From a virus: DNA of 29,365 nucleotides. Both the position numbers and the translations under genes were made by a program. The DNA lies in the IMG/VR virus record IMGVR_UViG_3300015360_000146, positions 1-29,365 of that record; one strand, 5' to 3'. Under the pieces are notes generated by a model, which was given only the letters and a program-made list of their open reading frames with translations, was not told the origin of the DNA and ran no database searches. Shown piece by piece: positions 15,244 to 22,152 of this stretch (its first letter is position 1; each line of letters opens with the position of its first letter).

Positions 15244-15633
15244 ATGAGTGGATTAATCAAACCAAAAGATATGAACTTCGTCAGCAAACGATGGGGCTGG
15301 GAGCTTTGGATTTGTAATGGCGAAAAGTATTGTGGGAAAAAATTGTTCATTAAACAAGGATTCCATCTTTCGTATCACAGCCATTTTTTAAAAGACGAGG
15401 TGTTGTTTTTTGAAAGCGGAAAATCTTGGTTTACTTATGGAAAAAGTGAAAAAGATTTTTCTTGCGTAGAAATGAAGCCCGGATTTGCGTTTCATGTAGA
15501 GCCGGGTTTGATACATCAAATACAAGCTGTTGAAGATACTGTATTATTTGAATTTTCAACTAAACATTTTGACTCAGATAGTTATCGCACAACATTGGAT
15601 TTGCTCATTGATAACACAGAAGGCGTTAAATGA
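15244..15633 (+). CDS. Cupin-domain protein (sugar isomerase/epimerase-like)
   Basis: The product has 129 residues. Cupin motif 1 is YHSHFLKDEVLFFESGK (H-x-H...E) and motif 2 is PGLIHQIQAVEDTVLFEF, matching the two-histidine and glutamate metal site of small cupins such as mannose-6-phosphate isomerase C-terminal domains and sugar-epimerase-like proteins. I chose ATG 15244, five bases from AGGAG; ATG 15241 is the alternative. Its neighbours (FkbM methyltransferase directly behind, glycosyltransferases nearby) suggest sugar nucleotide or surface glycan work. The 4-base overlap with the next gene indicates coupling. Confidence 0.75.
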   Translation: MSGLIKPKDMNFVSKRWGWELWICNGEKYCGKKLFIKQGFHLSYHSHFLKDEVLFFESGKSWFTYGKSEKDFSCVEMKPGFAFHVEPGLIHQIQAVEDTVLFEFSTKHFDSDSYRTTLDLLIDNTEGVK

Positions 15634-16454
15634 TTAAAATAAAAGACTGCAAACACGGTCCTATGTTATACCTAGCCAATGATAAGTGGACTGGAAGATC
15701 ATTTGATCTTTATGGAGAATGTTTTGAAAAACAAATTGATGTCATGCTTAAATTCATTAATGCGGACGACGTTGTAATCGACGCTGGAGCCAATATTGGT
15801 GATATGACAATTCCTTTGGCTAAAAAAGCAGGGTCCGTCATTGCGTTCGAGCCTCAAGAATTCTTGTTCTATACAATGTGCGGCAATATTGCATCTAACA
15901 ATCTTTACAACGTCAGAGCACATTGCAAGGCTGTTGGAGATGTCTCTGGGAAAAAGTTATTTTGCCCATCGCCATTGCTTAAAAATGAATTTGGCATTTC
16001 TTTTTATGACGATCCAATGCAACACTATGGCGGCGTATATCTGACAGAAGAAGCAAGATTTTCATCTGATTTTCAGGTAGAGACAATTTCTATTGATGAT
16101 CTAAATTTAGATAGATGCGATTTCATTAAATTGGACATCGAAGGTGATGAATTCAAAGCATTGATTGGAGCAAAAAACACAATTGAAAAATTTAAACCAA
16201 TTATGTTCATTGAATCAATGCCTTGGAGTATGCCTAATCTCGCAGAAGCAGTAAGGAAATTAGGGTACGTATACAGAACAGTCAGAGCTAAATTTTACAA
16301 TCCTGACAATTTTTTTAATAATCCAATTGATGAACTTAGAGAAAAAAATAACCCTGAATTGCCAATGGTGTCTAGCGACATTATTTGTTATCACAAGGAT
16401 CATCAAGAACAAATGGACTTGATGTATTTTAAAGCGATGAAAGAGATTATGTAA
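15630..16454 (+). CDS. FkbM-family methyltransferase
   Basis: The product has 274 residues. SAM motif I is VVIDAGANIGDMTIPLA (48-64), then IAFEPQ, and the family's late signature ISIDDL followed by CDFIKLDIEGDEFKALIGA. FkbM enzymes methylate hydroxyls on sugars or small molecules, often in polysaccharide or glycosylation clusters. No signal peptide is seen, so it acts in the cytoplasm. The ATG overlaps the cupin stop. With the cupin and the GT-A-type protein it forms a likely glycan-modifying set, possibly decorating virion fibres or host surface sugar. Confidence 0.88.
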   Translation: MIKIKDCKHGPMLYLANDKWTGRSFDLYGECFEKQIDVMLKFINADDVVIDAGANIGDMTIPLAKKAGSVIAFEPQEFLFYTMCGNIASNNLYNVRAHCKAVGDVSGKKLFCPSPLLKNEFGISFYDDPMQHYGGVYLTEEARFSSDFQVETISIDDLNLDRCDFIKLDIEGDEFKALIGAKNTIEKFKPIMFIESMPWSMPNLAEAVRKLGYVYRTVRAKFYNPDNFFNNPIDELREKNNPELPMVSSDIICYHKDHQEQMDLMYFKAMKEIM

Positions 16455-16480
16455 ATGTGCATCTGTGCCTAAATACAGGT

Positions 16481-18160
16481 ATGCAAACGATTGACAATCT
16501 TTACAGCATAGATTACCTCTATCCAAAAATATTAATTCTTGAATTAATCGAAAAAACTAAGGGTTGTTCCGTGGTCTGGGATAAGATCCGTTCAGCTACT
16601 TATAAAACTCATTGGCAAGTTGAAGATAGATATTACGACATATCTCTTACTTACCTAAAAAATACGTTTAAGATAGATTTTAAAAGAAATGGGAGATCTG
16701 TTTACAGTTTAGATTCAAATGCAGTTGCAGAAATTAATGATTTGTATCAAATCGTAGAACTTTACCTTGAACAAGATGATTCTTTCTTGCCTGCCTTACA
16801 AAGTCAACTTAGTTGCAGGCGTTATAATAGAGTCAAAGCAAAAGGCGGAGTTGTAGCCGGAGGAATATCTGCGCATGTTGTAAAGGCTATTATGACTGCT
16901 ACAGGCGGCGTTAAAGTTGGAGGATCTTCAAGTGTGCTTAAATTTTTGCCGGGACATGGTGGCGTTGTTGTTACAGGCTCTTCTATAGTTCGCATAATTT
17001 ACACAATTAACATCATGGCTAGTGGTGGTGCTGTAATCGGCAAATCTTCTGTTGTTAATTCAAATTTTAATAATCATTTCACAGGTGGCGTTAAAGCAGG
17101 CGGAAGATCTGTCAGATCAACCTCTGCATTCGCATTTGGCGGAATTATAGTAGGTGGATCTGCAATTTCTCTAATTCGCATTATTGGAACTGGAGGAGTA
17201 AAATGTGGAGGAACTTCGATACATCAATTGTTTGTTAGATCACATGGTGGAGCAAAATGTGGAGGAACAGCTAAAGTCACGCCTTACATAGAGAAAGGTT
17301 ATGGAGGCGTTGTTGCACGTGGAGTATCTGGTGTTCCTATAGATGTTTACGTTGCTTCAATACATCCAACTGGATTAGGAGTAAAGAAAGTTCTTGTTAA
17401 TGGATCTTCAGTTTCATTGAGTTCCTCAAATGTATCTGCATTTGCCGTAGATGCGGTTAATAGAAAAATGTTTTATGCGAATTATTCTGGCGGAAAAACT
17501 GACATTTATAGAACGGACATAAATGGATTGAATCTTGTAAAAATACAAGAAAGCAATCTTATAGTTACAAATATGGCGGTTAGCGGAACAAAACTTTATT
17601 TTGCCAATAATTTTGTTTTTTTCCAAGCGACTAACAATGCGGCTGTTTTGAGTTGTGATTATGATGGATCAAATCTTCAAGTTCTTTTTCTTCGTGGGCA
17701 AAAAAACATAATCGATATGGGTTATCAAAATGGTTATTTATTTTATACTTATTCAGAGACTAATATCGATTATTTTTACAATGGACAATTAAGTAATATT
17801 ATTAATTCCAATAACACGTTTACTTCAGTGACCGGAGCAATAACGGCTGTAAAAAATAAAGTTTTACCGCATAAAATAGATTTAGTGTTTAATTCTTATA
17901 ACACAATATACAATCGTATTTTCATTAATCGGCTGACCTGTCCTGTCAACGAATCCTTAATTGGGCATGTGAGTGTTAATTATGACATACAAATCTTGTC
18001 AAATAGCTTTTCAAGTGACGGAGGAAATGAAATTTATTATTCAAATTTAGTGAACTCTTACCCAAATGCTATAAATAAATTTAATTTGGATGATCAGTCA
18101 ATTACAACAATTTCAAGTGAAGATCATTATCTTGTATCAACTGGAGTTAGTCATTTATGA
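16481..18160 (+). CDS. Fibre-like protein: N-terminal module, GGV repeats and YWTD-type propeller
   Basis: The product has 559 residues from ATG 16481 (preceded by ACAGGT and a TAAATA box; an upstream GTG in frame is possible). Residues 1-115 form a module with ELIEKTKGCSVVWD and DLYQIVELYLEQ, also present in two nearby genes. Residues 122-287 hold nine repeats of about 18-22 residues built around GGVxxGGxS, likely stacked beta-strands. From about 300 to the end, blade-like repeats (AFAVDAVNRKMFYANYSG, TDIYRTDINGLNLVKI) resemble YWTD/LDLR-type beta-propellers. This order suits a virion fibre or adhesin with an attachment domain, shaft and receptor-binding tip. No signal peptide. Virion location is inference. 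Confidence 0.68.
   Translation: MQTIDNLYSIDYLYPKILILELIEKTKGCSVVWDKIRSATYKTHWQVEDRYYDISLTYLKNTFKIDFKRNGRSVYSLDSNAVAEINDLYQIVELYLEQDDSFLPALQSQLSCRRYNRVKAKGGVVAGGISAHVVKAIMTATGGVKVGGSSSVLKFLPGHGGVVVTGSSIVRIIYTINIMASGGAVIGKSSVVNSNFNNHFTGGVKAGGRSVRSTSAFAFGGIIVGGSAISLIRIIGTGGVKCGGTSIHQLFVRSHGGAKCGGTAKVTPYIEKGYGGVVARGVSGVPIDVYVASIHPTGLGVKKVLVNGSSVSLSSSNVSAFAVDAVNRKMFYANYSGGKTDIYRTDINGLNLVKIQESNLIVTNMAVSGTKLYFANNFVFFQATNNAAVLSCDYDGSNLQVLFLRGQKNIIDMGYQNGYLFYTYSETNIDYFYNGQLSNIINSNNTFTSVTGAITAVKNKVLPHKIDLVFNSYNTIYNRIFINRLTCPVNESLIGHVSVNYDIQILSNSFSSDGGNEIYYSNLVNSYPNAINKFNLDDQSITTISSEDHYLVSTGVSHL
16844..17337 (+). repeat. Nine protein-level GGVxxGG repeats
   Basis: The coding sequence repeats at intervals of about 54-66 bases, each unit starting with glycine-glycine codons (GGVVAGG, GGVKVGG, GGVVVTG, GGAVIGK, GGVKAGG, GGIIVGG, GGVKCGG, GGAKCGG, GGVVARG). 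DNA copies have diverged, so this is an old repeat, not a recent expansion. Confidence 0.85.
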
Positions 18161-18555
18161 CAGATAATCTACTTCAGCTCATTGGAATGCAGCCAGACAT
18201 TATTCTTGCTGAACTGATAGATGGTACTAAGACATGTGCCATTATTTGGGATCAGATAACGCACACCACTTACCATGCTAATTTCATGTGGAGAAATAAT
18301 TACTATGACATTTACATAACTTTGATCCAAAATGGATATGTGCTTGACGTTTTGAAAAACAAGAGAAAGATTTTTAATCTAAACTCATTTTTGAATAATC
18401 AAATTCAAGTTTTGTATTATGTGATCACAGATACGATGAAAGATCAGGTTTTGAAAGAAATCATAAATGATCTTAACAAGTTACAATCTTGCAAAAATAT
18501 AAAAATGGTTGAAGCCAGAGGCGGAGTTGTTTGTAGTGGGTCTGCTTACAGTTAG
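18157..18555 (+). CDS. Truncated copy of the fibre N-terminal module
   Basis: The product has 132 residues. It matches the N-terminus of the upstream gene: ELIDGTKTCAIIWDQI versus ELIEKTKGCSVVWDKI, YYDIYIT versus YYDISLT, and a final RGGVVCSGS that begins a GGV repeat. It then stops at TAG. The ATG overlaps the upstream stop. Sequence just behind it reads, in another frame, as the last blade of a propeller, so this appears to be a tandem duplicate that lost its middle. The shortened protein may still work as a free module. Confidence 0.72.
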   Translation: MTDNLLQLIGMQPDIILAELIDGTKTCAIIWDQITHTTYHANFMWRNNYYDIYITLIQNGYVLDVLKNKRKIFNLNSFLNNQIQVLYYVITDTMKDQVLKEIINDLNKLQSCKNIKMVEARGGVVCSGSAYS

Positions 18556-18701
18556 ATAAAATATCGGTAGAAACAAATATTGTTCAATCGGACATACCAT
18601 TTGTAGATTTGCATGATGTTCCTTACGATTTAAGCTATGATATGACTACGCAAAAATTGTTTGTTAGTTCTGGGAAAAATGTTTATTTTTATCAAATGTA
18701 A
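18537..18701 (+). pseudogene. Out-of-frame C-terminal remnant of a duplicated fibre/propeller gene
   Basis: In the frame shifted from the preceding gene, codons are open from 18537 to TAA 18699-18701 and read DKISVETNIVQSDIPFVDLH and then LSYDMTTQKLFVSSGKNVYFYQM. The last segment looks like a beta-propeller blade (LxxDxxxxKLFVSSxxNVYFY). There is no start codon or ribosome site. With the truncated module directly upstream this looks like the far end of a deleted paralogue. Confidence 0.6.
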
Positions 18702-18714
18702 TGAATGGATTTAA

Positions 18715-18966
18715 ATGGAAAAAACAGATATTTTGAAAGCGGCATCTAATGCCTATTATGTTAACGCCAGCATGATAAAATTTTTGTTGGTAGAAAATCT
18801 GGCCCTTAAAACACTTCTTCATCAAAAAGGGTTGATCACTCCGGAAGAATACAAGAGCTATCAAGAACAGGCTGGAGCGATTTTAGCAATGAAAGAAGAA
18901 GATCAAATGCTTAAGTTCTTTCAAAGTGTCATGGATAAACAAAATACCGAAGACTCTATTCGTTGA
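18715..18966 (+). CDS. Hypothetical small helical protein
   Basis: The product has 83 residues. It is all-helical by composition (MIKFLLVENLALKTLLHQKG, LITPEEYKSYQEQAGAILAMKEED), with an internal PEEY helix cap. There is only a weak GGA before ATG 18715. The stop overlaps the end of the convergent nuclease gene by 11 bases. It could be a small chaperone or assembly factor for the fibre upstream, as phages often place these next to fibre genes, but nothing in the sequence proves that. Confidence 0.62.
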   Translation: MEKTDILKAASNAYYVNASMIKFLLVENLALKTLLHQKGLITPEEYKSYQEQAGAILAMKEEDQMLKFFQSVMDKQNTEDSIR

Positions 18967-19630
18967 TGGTTTGTTGTCTCTTTATTTTTGCTCGAAGCTT
19001 ACCGAGGCCAACTTCTGTTTGAACGCTGAATTGCCATCCATGATTGAGAGCATGATCATTCATAGCTCCCCATTTTGCTCTATTTTGTTCATACGCTGTT
19101 TGATTGGCTGGTTTGATTTCCCAAATTTCTGTACTTCCATCAATGAAATTTACTCTGATGTCAGGGATGTAATCGTGCCATGCTCCTTGGTAGTAATATG
19201 GCACTTTGAATGGTTCAGCAAAAAAGACAGATACATCACGATCAGATTCTAATAGTTCATAGAACTCACATTCCATTCCAGACCTATAAGGGATGTCGCA
19301 TCCGCTTTTTTTTGAAGAGAATGATCCAGTTCTGAATGCTACTTTTTTGGTCGTCTTTTTCTTTGCTCCGCCAGATGTGAAGTCTCTCCAAATTGCAACA
19401 CGAGTTTGAATGCCTTTTGGCATGATTCTTTTTGGATGTTTTGCTTTATAGTGCATGGTAAGATCACGCACAGGGGCATCACAATCTGGGCATTTAAGAA
19501 ATTCTCTTCCTTGTTCGTGATTTTCAACGATGTGTTGTTTGTATGCGGCAAAATCATCATAGTTGCGACCACACACGAAGCATTGCCATTTTCTGACGTT
19601 TGGTTTACCTTTTTCAAAAAGTTCTGACAT
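18956..19630 (-). CDS. TnsA-like PD-(D/E)xK endonuclease with N-terminal zinc fingers
   Basis: The product has 224 residues. Residues 15-65 hold two zinc-finger-like units: WQCFVCGRNYDDFAAYKQH (C2H2 type) and LKCPDCDAPVRDLTMHYKAKH. Then, from about 115, the nuclease core: GMECEFYELL (early Glu), HDYIPDIRVNF (Asp) and EIWEIKPANQT (E-x-K), with a QNRAKW helix, as in TnsA and phage nucleases of that fold. It likely cuts DNA; roles in phages include head completion, DNA maturation or homing. The ATG follows AAGGAAAT. The Zn-finger plus TnsA-fold pairing and absence of transposition partners argue against a Tn7-type transposase. Confidence 0.8.
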   Translation of the reverse strand: MSELFEKGKPNVRKWQCFVCGRNYDDFAAYKQHIVENHEQGREFLKCPDCDAPVRDLTMHYKAKHPKRIMPKGIQTRVAIWRDFTSGGAKKKTTKKVAFRTGSFSSKKSGCDIPYRSGMECEFYELLESDRDVSVFFAEPFKVPYYYQGAWHDYIPDIRVNFIDGSTEIWEIKPANQTAYEQNRAKWGAMNDHALNHGWQFSVQTEVGLGKLRAKIKRQQTINE

Positions 19631-19637
19631 AATTTCC

Positions 19638-20024
19638 TTAGCTGCGACAAGTTTCTATGTTTTGAATAAACTGTATTGTTTCTTTCAGCTTGGCGTCCAA
19701 TTGCAGAACAATCAATTCGACGATTTCGTAAAGTTCTTGAGTCAAGCTGCTGCGTCCAGTTCTTGGCAATGGACCTTCCTCAATCGAAATGTATGAAACA
19801 GCATCTTTCTTAATGTCAAGCGTCCATTTTGATGCTGTATTTCCGATTCGAGTTTTGGTGACGTAGAAATCCCAATCGATATTTGTGTTAGAGTCTGTTT
19901 CCAAAGAGTGGAATTGAAAGCCACCGACGTGAGTCCAAACTACTCCGCATGACTTTGTTTTTTCAATGAGTTCACGGACTAGAGCTTCAAAATACAAATC
20001 TTGTAATTCAAGTAATGATGGCAT
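19638..20024 (-). CDS. Stand-alone copy of the ELIEKTK module
   Basis: The product has 128 residues. I start at ATG 20024 (MPSLLELQDLYF), which follows GAGGA at good spacing, not at an ATG 13 codons earlier that overlaps the preceding gene. It carries ELIEKTKSCGVVWTHV, WDFYVTKT, WTLDIKKD and LYEIVELIVLQLDAKL, the same landmarks as the N-terminus of the fibre-like gene and its truncated copy. Three copies in 4 kb suggest a family with a shared structural or adapter job. Its own function is unknown. Confidence 0.75.
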   Translation of the reverse strand: MPSLLELQDLYFEALVRELIEKTKSCGVVWTHVGGFQFHSLETDSNTNIDWDFYVTKTRIGNTASKWTLDIKKDAVSYISIEEGPLPRTGRSSLTQELYEIVELIVLQLDAKLKETIQFIQNIETCRS

Positions 20025-20025
20025 T

Positions 20026-20469
20026 TTATTCCTCGTCGGCTCTTGTGAAATTTGGAGCATCATCTGGATCTTTTTTCAAAAATCGAGACAAATCAATAAG
20101 ATTGAATGAATTCTTTTGTTTAGGGAAAGCTTTTTCTCCTAGTTTTTCAACTTCTTTATGAAGTAGCTGTGATACTTTGTCTTTGTCTAAAATATTAATT
20201 TTCTTTAAATCTTTGCTGCTGAAGATGTTTTGTGAAGGCTCTCCACTTACTGACCTTTTTAAGTTATGAGCAGAAAAATTGGCTTCATCTTTCCATCCAG
20301 AAGGAAGATCTTCATCAGGATGTTTCATTTTTGCGAATACAACTCGACTATCTTCTCCAGCACCAAAAATATCGTTTTCTTTCTTAAAAAAGAACACAAA
20401 AGGTGCTATTAGTTCGTTTACACGACTATCGATCTTATTTTCTAAAATAATCCAGTTTTTGAATCTCAT
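20026..20469 (-). CDS. Hypothetical protein with capsid-targeting-like N-terminus
   Basis: The product has 147 residues from ATG 20469: MRFKNWIILENKID, then mostly charged helices (DLKKINILDKDKVSQLLHKEVEKLGEK) and an acidic end. The frame is open further upstream, but those codons lie under the divergent gene. The start has no ribosome site. The MxFKxW(I) opening resembles the targeting peptide of T4 internal head proteins and is shared by four other genes in this window. No enzyme motif is seen. Confidence 0.6.
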   Translation of the reverse strand: MRFKNWIILENKIDSRVNELIAPFVFFFKKENDIFGAGEDSRVVFAKMKHPDEDLPSGWKDEANFSAHNLKRSVSGEPSQNIFSSKDLKKINILDKDKVSQLLHKEVEKLGEKAFPKQKNSFNLIDLSRFLKKDPDDAPNFTRADEE

Positions 20470-20485
20470 ATCATTGATATATACT
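20457..20485. promoter_or_regulatory. Compact divergent promoter between two leaderless-looking genes
   Basis: The two ATGs at 20469 (left) and 20492 (right) are 22 bp apart. Rightward: TTTTGA (20457-20462), 17 bp and TATACT (20480-20485), with start expected at the ATG. Leftward: TATATA (20479-20484) lies 10 bp before the other ATG. Neither gene has a Shine-Dalgarno site. Confidence 0.4.
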
Positions 20486-20491
20486 CTCACC

Positions 20492-21073
20492 ATGCAAAGA
20501 TTTAGAGAATTTGTAAAATCCAAACCAATCAGATTTAGTCTTCGTGAAGAAGATGCCGCTCCCACTCCATCTGCACCTGTGCCGACTAATCCAGATTCAG
20601 GTGGAGACCAGAAAACCAATAAGTATCATTTTGACAAACTTCAAGACGAACTTAACATTGATGATGATGCTTTTAAAGGGGCGATGGAAGGCGGAGTTCA
20701 AACATTGTATAAGGTGCCAGATTATGGTTGGGGCTTTAGAGTTCAGCCACCAGTTCAGGCAAGTGTTAAAGATAAAGGAACCGGCCAATATGAAGTCACG
20801 TTTTTGTTAAATCAAGCCAGTAAGAGAAAAATGGTTTTGCCATATAAGCAAGGACAACGTCCAACTTATTATGAAGGGCCTGTTGAGAATAAAACAGTAA
20901 TGATGAACAAGGAAGAGTTGGCTGATCTTATGGTTCCGCCATATGAAGCTGCTGCTTCTGGTGCTGGCGGAGCGGGAGCACCTCCAATGGGCGGAGATCC
21001 TATGGCTGGTGGAGCACCTCCAATGGGCGGACCACCGGGCGGTGGAATGCCTCCAATTGGAGGAATGTCATGA
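20492..21073 (+). CDS. Hypothetical protein with capsid-targeting-like N-terminus and Pro/Gly/Met tail
   Basis: The product has 193 residues from ATG 20492. It opens MQRFREFVKSK, like the five-member N-terminal group. Residues 50-140 form a beta-rich domain (TLYKVPDYGWGFRVQPPVQ, GQYEVTFLLNQASKRKMVLPY, EGPVENKTVMM). The last 45 residues are a low-complexity run of GGAPPMGG-like units. No enzyme motif is seen. It ends ATGA, where the next gene's ATG overlaps, giving coupled translation. It could be a head-internal or scaffold-like protein. Confidence 0.65.
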   Translation: MQRFREFVKSKPIRFSLREEDAAPTPSAPVPTNPDSGGDQKTNKYHFDKLQDELNIDDDAFKGAMEGGVQTLYKVPDYGWGFRVQPPVQASVKDKGTGQYEVTFLLNQASKRKMVLPYKQGQRPTYYEGPVENKTVMMNKEELADLMVPPYEAAASGAGGAGAPPMGGDPMAGGAPPMGGPPGGGMPPIGGMS

Positions 21074-21255
21074 AATTCAAAGAATGGATGAATATTCAAG
21101 AAGTTGGGACATCCACAAGTTGCATTGCTGGATTTAGCCGTATGACCTTGCCAATGGTACGTCGATCATGGCCATTGGATTGGGGGTCTTGGAAAGACGA
21201 TCGCAAAAAGAAAAAACCTGTGGAGCAGCCACAGGTTAAAGAATCTCGTCAATAA
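21070..21255 (+). CDS. Small basic protein with capsid-targeting-like N-terminus
   Basis: The product has 61 residues: MKFKEWMNIQE, a short core with FSRMTLPMVRRSWPLDWGSW and a Lys/Gln-rich tail. A GGAGG site precedes the start and the ATGA overlap couples it to the gene before. Its last third overlaps a terminator that serves the leftward strand, and the end of a leftward small gene, so the C-terminal tail (after WKDDRKKKK) is doubtful in value. The K-rich end could bind DNA. Confidence 0.55.
   Translation: MKFKEWMNIQEVGTSTSCIAGFSRMTLPMVRRSWPLDWGSWKDDRKKKKPVEQPQVKESRQ
21209..21237 (-). terminator. Intrinsic terminator for leftward transcription
   Basis: On the minus strand, AACCTGTGG/CCACAGGTT (21229-21237 with 21215-21223, loop CTGCT) is followed by a run of Ts (A-rich 21209-21216 on plus). 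It includes the stop codon of the leftward small gene and lies within the rightward 61-residue gene. Confidence 0.82.
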
Positions 21256-21418
21256 TTTCTACAGAATCGAAATATAAAACAAAGCTGGTCGTGTTGTGGC
21301 TAAGATCAGCCCATTGTGCTCTAGCATTTTTTGATACAGAATAAAGTCTGAATAGACATAACTACTTTTTTGCGTCTCCATATAGACTAATATCATTGTT
21401 TAGCCAAATATTTTTCAT
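21236..21418 (-). CDS. Small gene interrupted by an in-frame amber codon
   Basis: On the minus strand an ATG (21418), with AAAGGA upstream and overlapping the previous stop as TAATG, opens a frame of 18 codons (MKNIWLNNDISLYGDAKK), a TAG (21362-21364) and 41 more codons with protein-like composition (LYSVSKNARAQWADLSHNTT, then LYFDSVEIIDEIL), ending TAA exactly at the leftward terminator. The end, the ribosome site and the terminator all fit one gene. The TAG is either read through, a recent nonsense mutation or an error. Genes here do use TAG as a true stop elsewhere. Confidence 0.5.
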
Positions 21419-21786
21419 TAAGATAATCCTTTTCTTGACTCTGCATCGTGAATGCCTGTGTCCATCTCAATATCATTATGCAGCATATCTCCTCCGCCGT
21501 ATGGATCTGATCCCATGTGAGACAGTGCTTCAGCCATCTTTCGTTCCTTCTTTAATTTAGGAACATTATGTTTGAAACGATAGTCGTGTCCTGATCTATC
21601 GCTATTCCACCTGTCTGTATCTTGTGGTTGGGCGAACGCAAAGTTTGGAGACGACATTCGTTTTTCTTTTTTCTTAGATCCGCATTCAGGGCAAGTAACA
21701 TTTTTATACTTACCGGTTTTGTCAAAGCTTGTTAAAGCATCATAGATTGATTCACATTTTGTGCATTCAAATTCAAAAATTGGCAT
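21418..21786 (-). CDS. FmdB-type zinc-ribbon protein
   Basis: The product has 122 residues. The N-terminus MPIFEFECTKCESIYDAL plus VTCPECGSKKKEKRM forms the CxxC...CxxC zinc ribbon of the FmdB/regulatory family. The long C-terminal tail (residues 45-122) is charged and probably flexible (NVPKLKKERKMAEALSHMG). GGAGGAAAT precedes the ATG. Stand-alone zinc ribbons of this type are common near phage transcription or head genes, with unknown partner. It begins a leftward unit whose next gene overlaps its stop. Confidence 0.82.
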   Translation of the reverse strand: MPIFEFECTKCESIYDALTSFDKTGKYKNVTCPECGSKKKEKRMSSPNFAFAQPQDTDRWNSDRSGHDYRFKHNVPKLKKERKMAEALSHMGSDPYGGGDMLHNDIEMDTGIHDAESRKGLS

Positions 21787-21809
21787 ATTTCCTCCATGCT
21801 ATATGAGTG

Positions 21810-22142
21810 CTATTCTGTAATTTCTTCAATTTCTGTCATCATCATCAGACTTTGATATACAATAGCAATTTCTCTGGATTTTGAACTAGCACTCTTGAAT
21901 CGCCACAGCCAATGATTTTTTGCGATTTTCACTGCCATTTTAATAATTTTGTGTGTTAGTTCATCTTGTGCCAAACCAACTTGCATTACTTCAACCAAGC
22001 TTGGGCTTTGAATAAATGCAATTGTTTCTTGTTCCAAATCATAAAGACCTTCGTCATCATCGTCATCATCGTCATTTTCTTCTTCATAACTACCAAAAAA
22101 TGGTTTTTCGTTTTCAGAATCTTCGTTGTAAAATCTATCCAT
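21810..22142 (-). CDS. Hypothetical acidic protein with Asp tract
   Basis: The product has 110 residues from ATG 22142 (MDRFYNED), after GAGGT. The first 30 residues are very acidic, with seven Asp in a row coded by repeated GAT/GAC. The remainder is helical, with MAVKIAKNHWLWRFKSASSK and REIAIVYQSLMMMTE, an amphipathic pair of helices typical of small phage assembly proteins. No enzyme motif is seen. It lies 23 bases from the zinc-ribbon gene and 10 bases after the upstream gene's stop, so it is part of the same leftward unit. Confidence 0.68.
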   Translation of the reverse strand: MDRFYNEDSENEKPFFGSYEEENDDDDDDDEGLYDLEQETIAFIQSPSLVEVMQVGLAQDELTHKIIKMAVKIAKNHWLWRFKSASSKSREIAIVYQSLMMMTEIEEITE

Positions 22143-22152
22143 AAACACCACC

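Noticed and set aside
18956-19630. Tn7-like transposon
   Set aside because: Only a TnsA-like fold is found; no TnsB, TnsC or TniQ partners and no terminal repeats are visible in the window.
20279-20491. Longer N-terminus for the gene at 20492
   Set aside because: That stretch is the antisense of the leftward gene, and the MQRFREF start matches the tagged group.
21362-21364. Genome-wide recoding of TAG as sense, as in some jumbo phages
   Set aside because: TAG is the natural stop of other clear genes in this window, including the exonuclease at 8751 and the TnsA-like gene at 18956.
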